From Planctomycetaceae bacterium (lineage in GTDB: Bacteria > Planctomycetota > Planctomycetia > Pirellulales > UBA1268): a stretch of DNA of 6,077 nucleotides. This document shows positions 1-6,077 of this stretch, one piece after another (the first letter of the stretch is position 1; each line of letters starts with the position of its first letter). The notes under the pieces are model-generated. The model saw nothing but the letters and a program-made list of their open reading frames with translations, made no database searches and was not told where the DNA came from. Location: positions 1-6,077 of the forward strand of contig JABHNP010000295.1 of NCBI GenBank assembly GCA_018694455.1, in the 5' to 3' direction. Made by a program: the position numbers and the translations under genes.

Positions 1-1
1 T

Positions 2-772
2 ATAAATTACGCAAGAGCACTTGAATCAGATGGTGTGTTTGATGATAAAGCCCGTGACGGCTGGGAATTGGCAACTGAGGAAATGCAAAGGTTTGCTGTC
101 AGACAGATTCCTACAAGTTGGGATGTACCGATTCGGCTGGGCTTAAGGGAGACTGAGTTGGCTCGAGCTGAACGCTTGGCAAAACAGTTGGAAAAGCTGC
201 TCCCAGGGAAATTTTCTGAAATGGAAGCTGATCGAGAGAGTGCTTTAAGTGAGAGCCAGAAGGCGGCCTTGCAAGTCCCTCCTCTCAACCGAACAGAACA
301 GGAGCAACAGTTGGTTGCTGATGCTAAGCGGGGAATGAATGTTACATGGAGAATAGTTGCTCAGAGTGCACCTCAAGCGATTCGTGCCAAGGCAAAACGT
401 CTCGCCGAGGAGCATGTAGAAGCTACTGAAACTGCAGACATTATTAATCGCTATCGAGATATTGTAAATTTTGATTACTGGCGTGCCACGTGCGAAATGA
501 GTGTTACAGACTTGGCATTGCAGGCCCGGGAGGCAACGTGGCGTGCTGAAAAGGATTATGAAGAAGCACGTCTGCAGCCGGCGAAGCAGGCGTTCGAGGA
601 GGCATTTAAAGCGTGGCGTAAAGTGCTCGATGACTCAGAAGTACTTCGTAAGGATGCAATGACCCAGGAAGATATCGTCGAGATCATTGATATCTATCGT
701 GAGTTACTTGAGCAGTTAGATGAGCCATTTCCGCAGCCCTTCATTCTTGATGATGTGCTTAACAAAACGTAA
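2..772 (+). CDS. Conserved helix-rich protein of unknown function, 5'-truncated by window edge
   Basis: The frame is open from the first bases of the window to a TAA stop at 770-772, giving 256 visible residues. A GTG at 35 could serve as a start, but protein-like sequence continues upstream of it (INYARALESDG), so I treat the gene as cut by the window edge. The visible part is soluble and very rich in Glu, Lys, Arg and Ala, with no membrane segment or signal peptide. It should be almost all alpha-helix. The segment around YRDIVNFDYWRATCE (about residues 154-168) is followed by helices (AREATWRAEKDYEEAR, then QAFEEAFKAWRKVLDD) spaced like a TPR-type helix pair. The end is acidic and Pro-rich (LDEPFPQPFILDDVL). 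From memory, the YRD-x-VN-x-x-YW signature and the final EPFP segment resemble uncharacterised planctomycete proteins; this is unverified. No catalytic motif is visible, and a scaffold or protein-interaction role is only a guess. Confidence 0.85.
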   Translation: MNYARALESDGVFDDKARDGWELATEEMQRFAVRQIPTSWDVPIRLGLRETELARAERLAKQLEKLLPGKFSEMEADRESALSESQKAALQVPPLNRTEQEQQLVADAKRGMNVTWRIVAQSAPQAIRAKAKRLAEEHVEATETADIINRYRDIVNFDYWRATCEMSVTDLALQAREATWRAEKDYEEARLQPAKQAFEEAFKAWRKVLDDSEVLRKDAMTQEDIVEIIDIYRELLEQLDEPFPQPFILDDVLNKT

Positions 773-1006
773 AGGCTTTTGGATTTGTATTTGCCGCAGT
801 GACGTTTTATGTTCATGCTGTCACCATTCAGGGCATTGGACTCATTGGGAGTCTGGCATGTACGAATGGTTCATGCAGTGGATTATGCTGCAAGTAGTCT
901 TTATGAAATGCTAAAACTGTTGCTCACTTTGTTTCTCTACCAATGAATCAATCCGTTCCATCAGATGCTGAAGTCTTGGGAATCTATGGCGTTGCAACAA
1001 GTCTTA

Positions 1007-1072
1007 ACCGGAAGTTCGCTCATGGAGAAAGCCTCACCGATAAGGCTGGGTTTGGGAAGCGGAGATTCCGGT
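1007..1072 (+). ncRNA. Candidate structured RNA element (nested stem-loop)
   Basis: ACCGGAA at 1007-1013 pairs perfectly with TTCCGGT at 1066-1072. After a 1x2 internal loop, TTCGCT (1015-1020) pairs with AGCGGA (1058-1063), with one G-U pair. Inside sits a 5-bp hairpin, AGCCT (1030-1034) with AGGCT (1043-1047), closing an 8-base loop. This makes 13 pairs in the outer stem plus an inner hairpin. A terminator-like hairpin follows 25 bases later. I could not match it to ZTP, PRPP, glycine, c-di-GMP, TPP or other riboswitch consensus sequences that I know. It overlaps a 79-codon open frame of doubtful reality. Seven-base inverted repeats occur by chance in a region this long, so the evidence is the stacked arrangement rather than any single stem. 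Confidence 0.25.
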
Positions 1073-1096
1073 CTTTAGCAAATTGTTGTAATGTAG

Positions 1097-1125
1097 TGGT
1101 GCCTTCATGGGTCACCAGTGTTTTT
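1097..1125 (+). terminator. Candidate rho-independent terminator
   Basis: TGGTGCC at 1097-1103 pairs with GG (1110-1111) and CACCA (1113-1117), leaving one bulged T at 1112 and a small loop. Three bases after the stem comes TTTTT at 1121-1125. That is a 7-bp GC-containing stem with a short U tail on the plus strand. It could end a transcript from the upstream gene or a small RNA covering 1007-1072. The short, slightly offset T-run keeps confidence moderate. Confidence 0.4.
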
Positions 1126-1192
1126 ATAAAGCATGGCGTTTCAGAGGTCGGTGTGACGCAGCAAACAGCAGAACAGCCTTGATTTGATGTCC

Positions 1193-1243
1193 AGGAGATT
1201 CGTTCGATACAAATCTCAAGATCGCAAGTAGCTCACATCTCCT
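1193..1243 (+). repeat. Overlapping inverted repeats able to form alternative hairpins
   Basis: AGGAGAT at 1193-1199 is the exact reverse complement of ATCTCCT at 1237-1243. The same left arm can instead pair locally: GAGATT at 1195-1200 matches AATCTC at 1212-1217 with an 11-base loop. The two pairings exclude each other, as is seen in attenuator leaders. The region is 250-300 bp upstream of purF. It may be coincidence, as inverted repeats of this length are not rare. Confidence 0.2.
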
Positions 1244-1308
1244 TCCCGCATGATGTACACCAGAGCAAAGCCACAACAGCTCTTCTGGAATCCGTGTCCC
1301 TTGTTTTG

Positions 1309-1338
1309 AAACTTTTCTTGCGATAGAGAAAGTTTTTT
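1309..1338 (+). terminator. AT-rich terminator-like hairpin upstream of purF
   Basis: AAACTTT (1309-1315) and CTT (1317-1319) pair with GAG (1326-1328) and AAAGTTT (1329-1335), with T1316 bulged and a loop at 1320-1325. Counted from the C1312-G1332 pair, six T residues (1333-1338) follow the stem directly. The form is that of an intrinsic terminator, but the stem has only two G-C pairs, so it would be weak. Lying 154 bp before the purF start, it could end upstream transcription or act in a purF leader. Confidence 0.28.
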
Positions 1339-1491
1339 CAGTCCTTTGGATTGCTGGTAAGATAGTCTTAAGAATTGAGTGCTTAGGCAGCGTCATTCGA
1401 CGGTCCTTGGAAGTCAGAAGCCATCATGCTTAGAGGATGGGGTTCAATTCGTTGCGGTTGAGGTTTGTTAAATTCCCAGCGCGAGAGAAAC

Positions 1492-3015
1492 ATGTGCGGT
1501 ATTGTTGGAATAGTTGCTCATGAAGATGTGAATCAAAATCTTTATGACGCCTTAACAGTGCTACAGCATCGAGGGCAAGATGCTGCGGGTATCATGACCT
1601 GCGCTGAAGACAAAGTGTCGCTACGAAAATCGAACGGCATGGTGTATGACGTCTTTCGGCAAGATCATATGCGTAGGCTGATTGGTCCTATGGGTATAGG
1701 GCATGTGCGATACCCAACGGCTGGATGCAATAGTTCTGCTGAGTCTCAGCCGTTCTACGTCAACTCGCCTTATGGAATCGCTCTCACTCATAACGGTAAT
1801 CTCACAAACTCTGAAGAGCTAGAAGAAGAACTCTACAGGTCAGATTTGAGGCACATCAACACATCAAGCGACAGCGAGGTGATTTTGAATGTGTTTGCTC
1901 ATGAATTGCAGAAAGTGGGCCAGCAAAAGTTGACGCCAGAGGGTGTTTTCGAAGCTGTTCGTAGTGTCCATAAACGATGCCGGGGAGCCTACGCTGTGGT
2001 TGCTATGATCACGGGGTATGGCATTGTTGGTTTTCGTGATCCATTTGGAATAAGGCCATTAATTTTTGGTTCAAAAGAAAATAGGCACGGTAGTCGAGAT
2101 TTTATGATTGCGTCAGAATCCGTAGCACTTGTTTCGCAGGGTTTCGAGATTGAGCGTGATGTGGCACCGGGCGAGGCGGTCTTCTTCGACGTAGACAATA
2201 AATGTCATGTACGTGAATGCATTGATAACGCAAAACTCACGCCGTGTATCTTCGAGCATGTCTATCTTGCAAGGCCAGACTCTATCGTGGATGAGGTCTC
2301 GGTCTACAAGACAAGGCTTCGCATGGGAACAAAATTGGCGGAGAAAATATGCCGTAGTCGTCCTGATCATGATATTGATGTCGTAATGCCGATTCCGGAT
2401 TCTGGCAGAACATCTGCGATGTCGCTTGCAGAAAGCTTGGGTGTACCTTATCGAGAAGGCTTCATTAAAAATCGTTACATAGGCCGCACGTTTATTATGC
2501 CTGGGCAGGCTGTGCGAAAAAAAAGTGTCAGGCAGAAGCTCAGTCCGGTATCACTAGAATTTAAGGACAAAGTTGTTTGTCTGGTTGATGATTCTATTGT
2601 GCGCGGGACTACATGTTCACAAATAATCGAGATGGCTCGTGATGCAGGCGCCCGTAAGGTGTACTTTTGTTCGGCTGCTCCAGCGGTTCGTTTTCCGAAT
2701 GTTTACGGTATAGACATGCCAACTCCGGAAGAGCTTGTGGCTTTCAATCGCACTGATGAAGAAGTTGCTAAAGTCATCAATGCCGATTGGCTTGTGTATC
2801 AAGATCTTCAGGATTTGGTCGAATGCTCACGTGCTGGAAACCGACAAATTGAATCCTTTGAGTGCTCTGTTTTTGATGGGAAATATGTGACTGGAGATAT
2901 TGATGCTGCGTACATGGAGAAAGTAGCAGCCAGCCGAAGTGATGCTTCTCGATTCGATTCTGATTCAATTGCTAGCGGTGATGCCTCGCTTATTAATGTG
3001 CATAATGATACGTAA
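1492..3015 (+). CDS. purF: Amidophosphoribosyltransferase (glutamine PRPP amidotransferase), E. coli type
   Basis: PurF catalyses the first committed step of purine synthesis, turning PRPP and glutamine into 5-phosphoribosylamine, in the cytosol. The 507-residue product has both domains. The N-terminal Ntn-type glutaminase starts MCGIVGIV, so Cys2 becomes the N-terminal nucleophile after Met removal. LQHRGQD (24-30), HVRYPTAG (71-78, Arg73), HNGNLTN (100-106) and Asp127 follow, equivalent to known glutamine-site residues. The phosphoribosyltransferase domain carries VVMPIPDSGR (297-306) and the PRPP loop VVCLVDDSIVRGTT (361-374). The start is fixed at ATG 1492, since Cys must directly follow Met; an in-frame TTG at 1465 would add nine residues before it and is rejected. 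There is no propeptide and no Fe-S cysteine cluster, as in E. coli PurF (505 residues). The end, after FECSVFDGKYVTGD (457-469), is a Ser/Asp-rich tail. Only a weak GAGAG lies before the start. It is probably transcribed alone or with its leader. Confidence 0.97.
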   Translation: MCGIVGIVAHEDVNQNLYDALTVLQHRGQDAAGIMTCAEDKVSLRKSNGMVYDVFRQDHMRRLIGPMGIGHVRYPTAGCNSSAESQPFYVNSPYGIALTHNGNLTNSEELEEELYRSDLRHINTSSDSEVILNVFAHELQKVGQQKLTPEGVFEAVRSVHKRCRGAYAVVAMITGYGIVGFRDPFGIRPLIFGSKENRHGSRDFMIASESVALVSQGFEIERDVAPGEAVFFDVDNKCHVRECIDNAKLTPCIFEHVYLARPDSIVDEVSVYKTRLRMGTKLAEKICRSRPDHDIDVVMPIPDSGRTSAMSLAESLGVPYREGFIKNRYIGRTFIMPGQAVRKKSVRQKLSPVSLEFKDKVVCLVDDSIVRGTTCSQIIEMARDAGARKVYFCSAAPAVRFPNVYGIDMPTPEELVAFNRTDEEVAKVINADWLVYQDLQDLVECSRAGNRQIESFECSVFDGKYVTGDIDAAYMEKVAASRSDASRFDSDSIASGDASLINVHNDT

Positions 3016-3128
3016 GTCTTGAGTGGGGAGTATCGTCTTAAATCGTCCACGGAATGAAGGCTCGGGAAACATGAAGGCGTTTGGTTGACCTTGTAGGTCT
3101 AGTGGTTTGAAAGTCTTCGAAGAAATTT

Positions 3129-3157
3129 TTAAGATTTGTACAAATGTTCTTTATATT
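3129..3157 (+). promoter_or_regulatory. Candidate sigma-70 promoter for proB
   Basis: TTAAGA at 3129-3134 (4 of 6 to the -35 consensus) is separated by exactly 17 bases from TATATT at 3152-3157 (5 of 6 to the -10 consensus). The predicted start of transcription, near 3164, would leave a leader of about 28 bases before the proB ATG. The 176-bp gap after purF fits a separate promoter here. A 10-base perfect palindrome, TCTTCGAAGA, lies just upstream at 3114-3123 and could be an operator, although such palindromes arise readily by chance. Confidence 0.4.
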
Positions 3158-3191
3158 CCATTGCTTTTTGAACACCAGATACACGTAATTT

Positions 3192-4349
3192 ATGATTGAT
3201 CCACTAAGGCAGGAGGCTGTGCAATCCGCGAAACTTATTGTGGTAAAGATTGGCTCTCGCGTCTTAACCACGGCACAAGGTCTTCTCGACATCAAACGAG
3301 TCGAACACATCGGTCAGCAATGTCATGAACTTCTAAATAGTGGAAGGCAGATAGTCGTTGTAAGTTCCGGGGCAGTTGCCGCTGGGATGGGTCGTTTGGG
3401 GCTGAACGACAAGCCGTGCACTTTACCTGAATTGCAAGCGGTTGCAGCGGTTGGCCAGAGTTGTCTTACAGAAGCGTATGAGCGTGCATTGGGGTCTTAT
3501 GGTCGGCATGTGGCGCAGCTTCTTCTTGTTGCAGATGATTTGCAGGACAGGGGTCGATATCTCAACATCCGTAATACTCTTCGGTCCTTGCTCAAATATG
3601 GCGCGATCCCGATCGTGAATGAAAACGATTCAGTAAGTACGGCTGAACTCCAGACTACATTCGGTGATAATGATCACTTAGCAGCTTTAGTAGCGACTCT
3701 TTTAGGCGCAGATGCTTTAATATTACTCTCGGATGTCGAATGTCTTTTTGATCAAAATCCAGAAAGTGCCAAAGCGAGTCGAGTCTCAATCGTGCGATGT
3801 ATCGACGCGGCGACAGAATCAATGGTTTATGATCGTTCTGGAGGTGTTTCCAAGGGCGGTATGGCCAGTAAATTGAAGGCTGCGAAAACTGTGAATGAGG
3901 CCGGAATTCATTGCTTCATTGGCTCTGGCAGGCAAGAGTCGATCCTTCAGGAATTTGTATCAGGTCATGATACGGGCACGTTTTTTCTTGGTAAAAACCA
4001 TTTGATGCCTGCAAAAAAACGTTGGTTAGGATGGTCTGCTTCGGTATCGGGTAAACTCATTGTCGATTCAGGTGCGCGGCAGGCTGTGATCGAGCAAGGG
4101 AGTAGTTTATTGCCGGCGGGGGTTCTAGCCGTCACTGGAGATTTTGTCGCCGGTGATGTCGTCACTCTTGAAACGACTGACGGCGGCTGTTTTGCGAGGG
4201 GTTTTGTGAATTACAATTCACGTGATCTCGAACAAATAAAAGGTTTACAGACAGGTAAAGTTTTAGAAATCCTTGGTGTTTGCGCGTGCGATGAAGTGAT
4301 ACACCGAGATGATTTGGCTGTAATATGTCGAGAAGAATCAGCGTTATAA
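3192..4349 (+). CDS. proB: Glutamate 5-kinase with PUA domain
   Basis: ProB phosphorylates glutamate with ATP to gamma-glutamyl phosphate, the first step of proline synthesis, in the cytosol. The 385-residue product begins with the amino-acid-kinase fold: VVKIGSRVLT (17-26), VVSSGAVAAGMGRLG (56-70), IVNENDSV (141-148) with the substrate-site NEND, FGDND (157-161) and the nucleotide-site GGMASKLKAA (222-231). A C-terminal PUA domain covers about residues 285-370 (DSGARQAVIEQGSSLLPAGV onward). The length is close to the usual 365-380. The linker MPAKKRWLGWSASVSG is, from memory, typical of planctomycete ProB. The start at ATG 3192 fits the family N-terminus, yet no Shine-Dalgarno sequence precedes it. 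The partner gene proA is not in the window. Proline feedback inhibition is typical of the family but cannot be judged here. The next gene begins 43 bp downstream on the same strand and is probably co-transcribed. Confidence 0.96.
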   Translation: MIDPLRQEAVQSAKLIVVKIGSRVLTTAQGLLDIKRVEHIGQQCHELLNSGRQIVVVSSGAVAAGMGRLGLNDKPCTLPELQAVAAVGQSCLTEAYERALGSYGRHVAQLLLVADDLQDRGRYLNIRNTLRSLLKYGAIPIVNENDSVSTAELQTTFGDNDHLAALVATLLGADALILLSDVECLFDQNPESAKASRVSIVRCIDAATESMVYDRSGGVSKGGMASKLKAAKTVNEAGIHCFIGSGRQESILQEFVSGHDTGTFFLGKNHLMPAKKRWLGWSASVSGKLIVDSGARQAVIEQGSSLLPAGVLAVTGDFVAGDVVTLETTDGGCFARGFVNYNSRDLEQIKGLQTGKVLEILGVCACDEVIHRDDLAVICREESAL

Positions 4350-4392
4350 AACGAACCATTATTCAATTCAGGATCGTGAAATTAGCTTACCG

Positions 4393-5706
4393 ATGATCGA
4401 GCAACTACTGATTGTTTTTGTTTTGATTCTTGCAAACGGGTTTTTTTCTGGTGCCGAGATGGCAATCGTTGCGAGCCGCAAAGGACGATTGCGACAACTT
4501 GCTGAGCATGGTGACCAAGCAGCTAGGAAAGCACTTGATCTCGCAAGTAGTCCAGACAAATTCCTGCCAACGGTACAGATTGGTATCACACTCGTTGGGA
4601 CTCTGGCTGCTGCATATGGAGGCAGTCAGGTGGTAAGTGATCTTGCCAGTTGGCTATCTGTCAATGGGCCACAAGCAATTCAACCGGTTGCACATTCAGT
4701 TGCTCTAACAGCATTTGTTGCAACGCTATCTTTCTGCACGCTCCTTTTTGGAGAACTTGTTCCAAAGCGATTGGCATTGCGCCGTGCTGAGGATGTGGCG
4801 CGCTTTGCGGCTCCAGTAATGCAGGTCTTTGCCTCTGTGACACGGCCTCTTGTATGGCTTATGGGTATTTCAACATCTGCTGTTCTGTTCATGCTGCAAG
4901 CACACAAGCAGGATGAGCCAAGTGTTTCTGTTGATGATATCGAGCATCTTTTAGAGGCCGGTCGAGCAGAGGGAGTTCTCGAAGCTGTTGAACAAGCGGT
5001 TGCTGCAGAGGCGTTGCGTTTAGGCGAACGAACAGTACGGGATATCATGCGACCGCGAATTGATCTTGATGCTATTGATATTGATACTCCAGGGGACGAG
5101 GTCCTTGGAGCTATTGCTATGGCAGGCTATTCAAGACTACCGGTTTACGAAGGGTCTTTGGACCAAATTCTTGGTTATGTTTCAATTCGTGATGTTCTGC
5201 GTCAAAACTGGATGGGATGGCCAATTGAACTAAGGAAGATGATGCACAAGGCACTCTTTGTGCCTGAAACCATGCCACTTGACCGTCTTTTGGAACTTTT
5301 CCAAACGGAACGAAACCAGCTCGCCATCGTCTTGGATGAATATGGAGGCACCGAAGGGTTGGTGACTTTAGAAGACGTTATGGAAGAACTTGTCGGTGAG
5401 ATTCGGGACGAGCATGATCATGATCGTAACAGTGACTTTGTTCAAAGAGAGGATGGGTCGTGGCTCGTTGATGGAAGTCTTGCGGTCGATGATCTTTTTG
5501 ATCGGATGGCCCTTCCTGATTCAGGAGTGCCACGTGACTACTCGACAGTTTCAGGATTGGTTCTTGATGAGCTTGAGAAAATCCCTTCAGTGGGAGATGC
5601 TTTTCAGTGGAATGGCTTATCAATTGAGGTAGTTGATATGGACGGTCGTCGGATCGATCGCCTTCTCATTCAGCGAGTGTCCTCTGAGGAAAAGAAAACT
5701 TCTTGA
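4393..5706 (+). CDS. CNNM/CorC-HlyC family membrane protein with CBS pair
   Basis: This belongs to the family often labelled hemolysin or CorC/TlyC-like; studied members are linked to Mg2+ or other cation export in the inner membrane. The 437-residue product starts with a hydrophobic helix (MIEQLLIVFVLILANGFFSG) and has further membrane segments near 58-80, 100-125 and 137-165, making a CNNM (DUF21) domain with the conserved GELVPKRLALRR (120-131). A CBS pair follows: CBS1 at about 217-275 (DIMRPRID, GYSRLPVYEG, GYVSIRDVL) and CBS2 at about 283-340, including IVLDEYGGTEGLVTLEDVME (312-331). The C-terminal transporter-associated domain occupies about 350-430 (DGSWLVDGSLAVDD, DYSTVSGLVLDELEKIPSVGD). 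Length and domain order are normal, so the protein appears intact. The ATG is favoured because membrane sequence begins at once, although no Shine-Dalgarno is seen. The hemolysin label should not be taken as toxicity. Substrate is unknown. It likely shares a transcript with proB. Confidence 0.93.
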   Translation: MIEQLLIVFVLILANGFFSGAEMAIVASRKGRLRQLAEHGDQAARKALDLASSPDKFLPTVQIGITLVGTLAAAYGGSQVVSDLASWLSVNGPQAIQPVAHSVALTAFVATLSFCTLLFGELVPKRLALRRAEDVARFAAPVMQVFASVTRPLVWLMGISTSAVLFMLQAHKQDEPSVSVDDIEHLLEAGRAEGVLEAVEQAVAAEALRLGERTVRDIMRPRIDLDAIDIDTPGDEVLGAIAMAGYSRLPVYEGSLDQILGYVSIRDVLRQNWMGWPIELRKMMHKALFVPETMPLDRLLELFQTERNQLAIVLDEYGGTEGLVTLEDVMEELVGEIRDEHDHDRNSDFVQREDGSWLVDGSLAVDDLFDRMALPDSGVPRDYSTVSGLVLDELEKIPSVGDAFQWNGLSIEVVDMDGRRIDRLLIQRVSSEEKKTS

Positions 5707-5709
5707 AAT

Positions 5710-6077
5710 CTATAGGAGTTCTTGTGTCTGTGATGACGTAATGGAATAATTTGGAATTTTTGTAACGAGACGTTTTTGCTGGGACGGCTTTTTATTGCGA
5801 GTGAACACTGCACGCCATACGGGATCACCTGCGAGAAGTGTCCGTCGTTCAAAATGAGTACGATATGTGTTTTCCAGCCCACCAGCAGGTTCCTTGGACG
5901 CTTTGCTGAATAGTAAAGTGTTATTCACGACAAGCACAGCCTCGTTAAAATATTCCTCTACATCAGTCCAGATATGCAGTTGTGACCCGGATTGCATAAT
6001 TCGTCCCGCATGCTGAAGAAATTCTGGGTTTAAGATTCTGCGTTTTCGGTGCCGGGCTTTCCACCACGGATCTGGGA
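5710..6077 (-). CDS. trmB: tRNA (guanine-N7-)-methyltransferase, C-terminal part, cut by window edge
   Basis: TrmB uses S-adenosylmethionine to make m7G at position 46 of tRNA variable loops. Read on the minus strand, the frame is open from the right window edge to a TAG stop (complement of 5710-5712), giving 121 complete residues. It begins PDPWWKARHRKRRILNPEFL, the hallmark TrmB motif, and continues with LHIWTDVEEYF and YRTHFERR, ending the core with GDPVWRAVFTRNKK. Roughly 100 N-terminal residues with the SAM-binding site lie outside the window, judging from the usual 210-240 length. An internal ATG (complement of 5995-5997) is not the start, because the hallmark motif lies before it. PDPWWK rather than PDPWHK argues against a proteobacterial source. 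About 25 residues follow the normal core end (KPSQQKRLVTKIPNYS onward), a tail I do not recognise. The gene is convergent with the CNNM gene, with 3 bp between the two stops. Confidence 0.93.
   Translation of the reverse strand, partial: PDPWWKARHRKRRILNPEFLQHAGRIMQSGSQLHIWTDVEEYFNEAVLVVNNTLLFSKASKEPAGGLENTYRTHFERRTLLAGDPVWRAVFTRNKKPSQQKRLVTKIPNYSITSSQTQELL

Larger units (their letters stand above)
773..1491. other. 719-bp intergenic region without a convincing gene
   Basis: This is the longest stretch without a recognisable gene. Short open frames exist (plus 720-914 and 943-1182, minus 1124-1396), but their translations are rich in Cys, Trp and His or otherwise look like chance readings, and none resembles a family I know. 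No tRNA, tmRNA, RNase P or SRP signature was found on either strand. What it does hold is several inverted repeats: a nested structure at 1007-1072, a hairpin with a T-run at 1097-1125, competing pairs at 1193-1243, a small one at 1260-1288 and a T-tailed hairpin at 1309-1338. It may carry a small RNA, a purF leader, or decayed coding sequence. Confidence 0.6.

Noticed and set aside
799..824. GTGAC/GTCAC inverted repeat after the first gene as a terminator
   Set aside because: Only 5 bp with a long spacer and no following T-run.
720..914. 64-codon plus-strand open frame overlapping the end of the first gene
   Set aside because: Cys/Trp/Met-rich translation without domain features; starts inside the first gene in another frame.
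943..1182. 79-codon plus-strand open frame from ATG 943
   Set aside because: No recognisable family and no ribosome binding site; it overlaps the inverted-repeat structure and the terminator-like hairpin, so it is more likely a chance frame.
1124..1396. 90-codon minus-strand open frame in the purF upstream gap
   Set aside because: No family resemblance or start signal; composition looks like a chance reading of noncoding DNA.
1436..1456. GGTTCAATTC resembling a tRNA T-loop
   Set aside because: The flanking bases do not form a 5-bp T-stem and no acceptor or anticodon arm is present.
1465..1491. Upstream TTG start for purF adding nine residues
   Set aside because: PurF of this type needs Cys immediately after the initiator Met to serve as the N-terminal nucleophile; ATG 1492 provides this.
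3087..3099. GACCT-TGT-AGGTC hairpin as a purF terminator
   Set aside because: Only 5 bp with a 3-base loop and no T-run after it.
3085..3113. TTGACC plus 17 bases plus TGAAAG as a proB promoter
   Set aside because: The -35 is good but the -10 matches only 3 of 6; the 3129-3157 pair is better and closer to the gene.
4680..5048. 122-codon minus-strand open frame inside the CNNM gene
   Set aside because: It is antisense to a fully convincing CNNM coding region and has Ser/Arg/Ala/Thr-rich shadow composition.

Overview
The window reads as ordinary chromosomal housekeeping DNA with five protein genes, two of them cut by the window ends. Four run on the plus strand and the last runs on the minus strand. 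No mobile element, CRISPR array, rRNA or tRNA was found. The best guess for the host is a planctomycete (Pirellulales-like) of moderate GC. Three genes suggest this by recalled family resemblance: the helical protein at the left end, the ProB C-terminal half, and the TrmB motif PDPWWKARHRKRR, which differs from the PDPWHK form of proteobacteria. No database search was possible, so this taxonomy is an inference.

Layout. Positions 2-772 hold the C-terminal 256 residues of a charged, helix-rich conserved protein of unknown function. Positions 773-1491 are a 719-bp stretch with no convincing gene. It does contain a nested inverted-repeat structure (1007-1072) followed by a terminator-like hairpin (1097-1125), then further hairpins ending in a second terminator-like element (1309-1338). 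Next is purF (1492-3015), the amidophosphoribosyltransferase that starts purine synthesis, of the E. coli type without propeptide. A 176-bp gap with a candidate promoter leads to proB (3192-4349), glutamate 5-kinase with a PUA domain. Forty-three bp later comes a CNNM/CorC-HlyC family membrane protein (4393-5706), probably co-transcribed with proB. Its stop lies 3 bp from the stop of a convergent, 5'-truncated trmB (5710-6077, minus), the tRNA m7G46 methyltransferase.

Functionally the genes are a loose set: purine synthesis, proline synthesis, a putative ion/Mg transporter and tRNA modification. No shared pathway is visible, and proA is not next to proB. The parts most worth checking are the long gap before purF and the apparent mismatch between a beta/gamma-proteobacterial style PurF and its planctomycete-like neighbours. 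No clear new biological system is visible.
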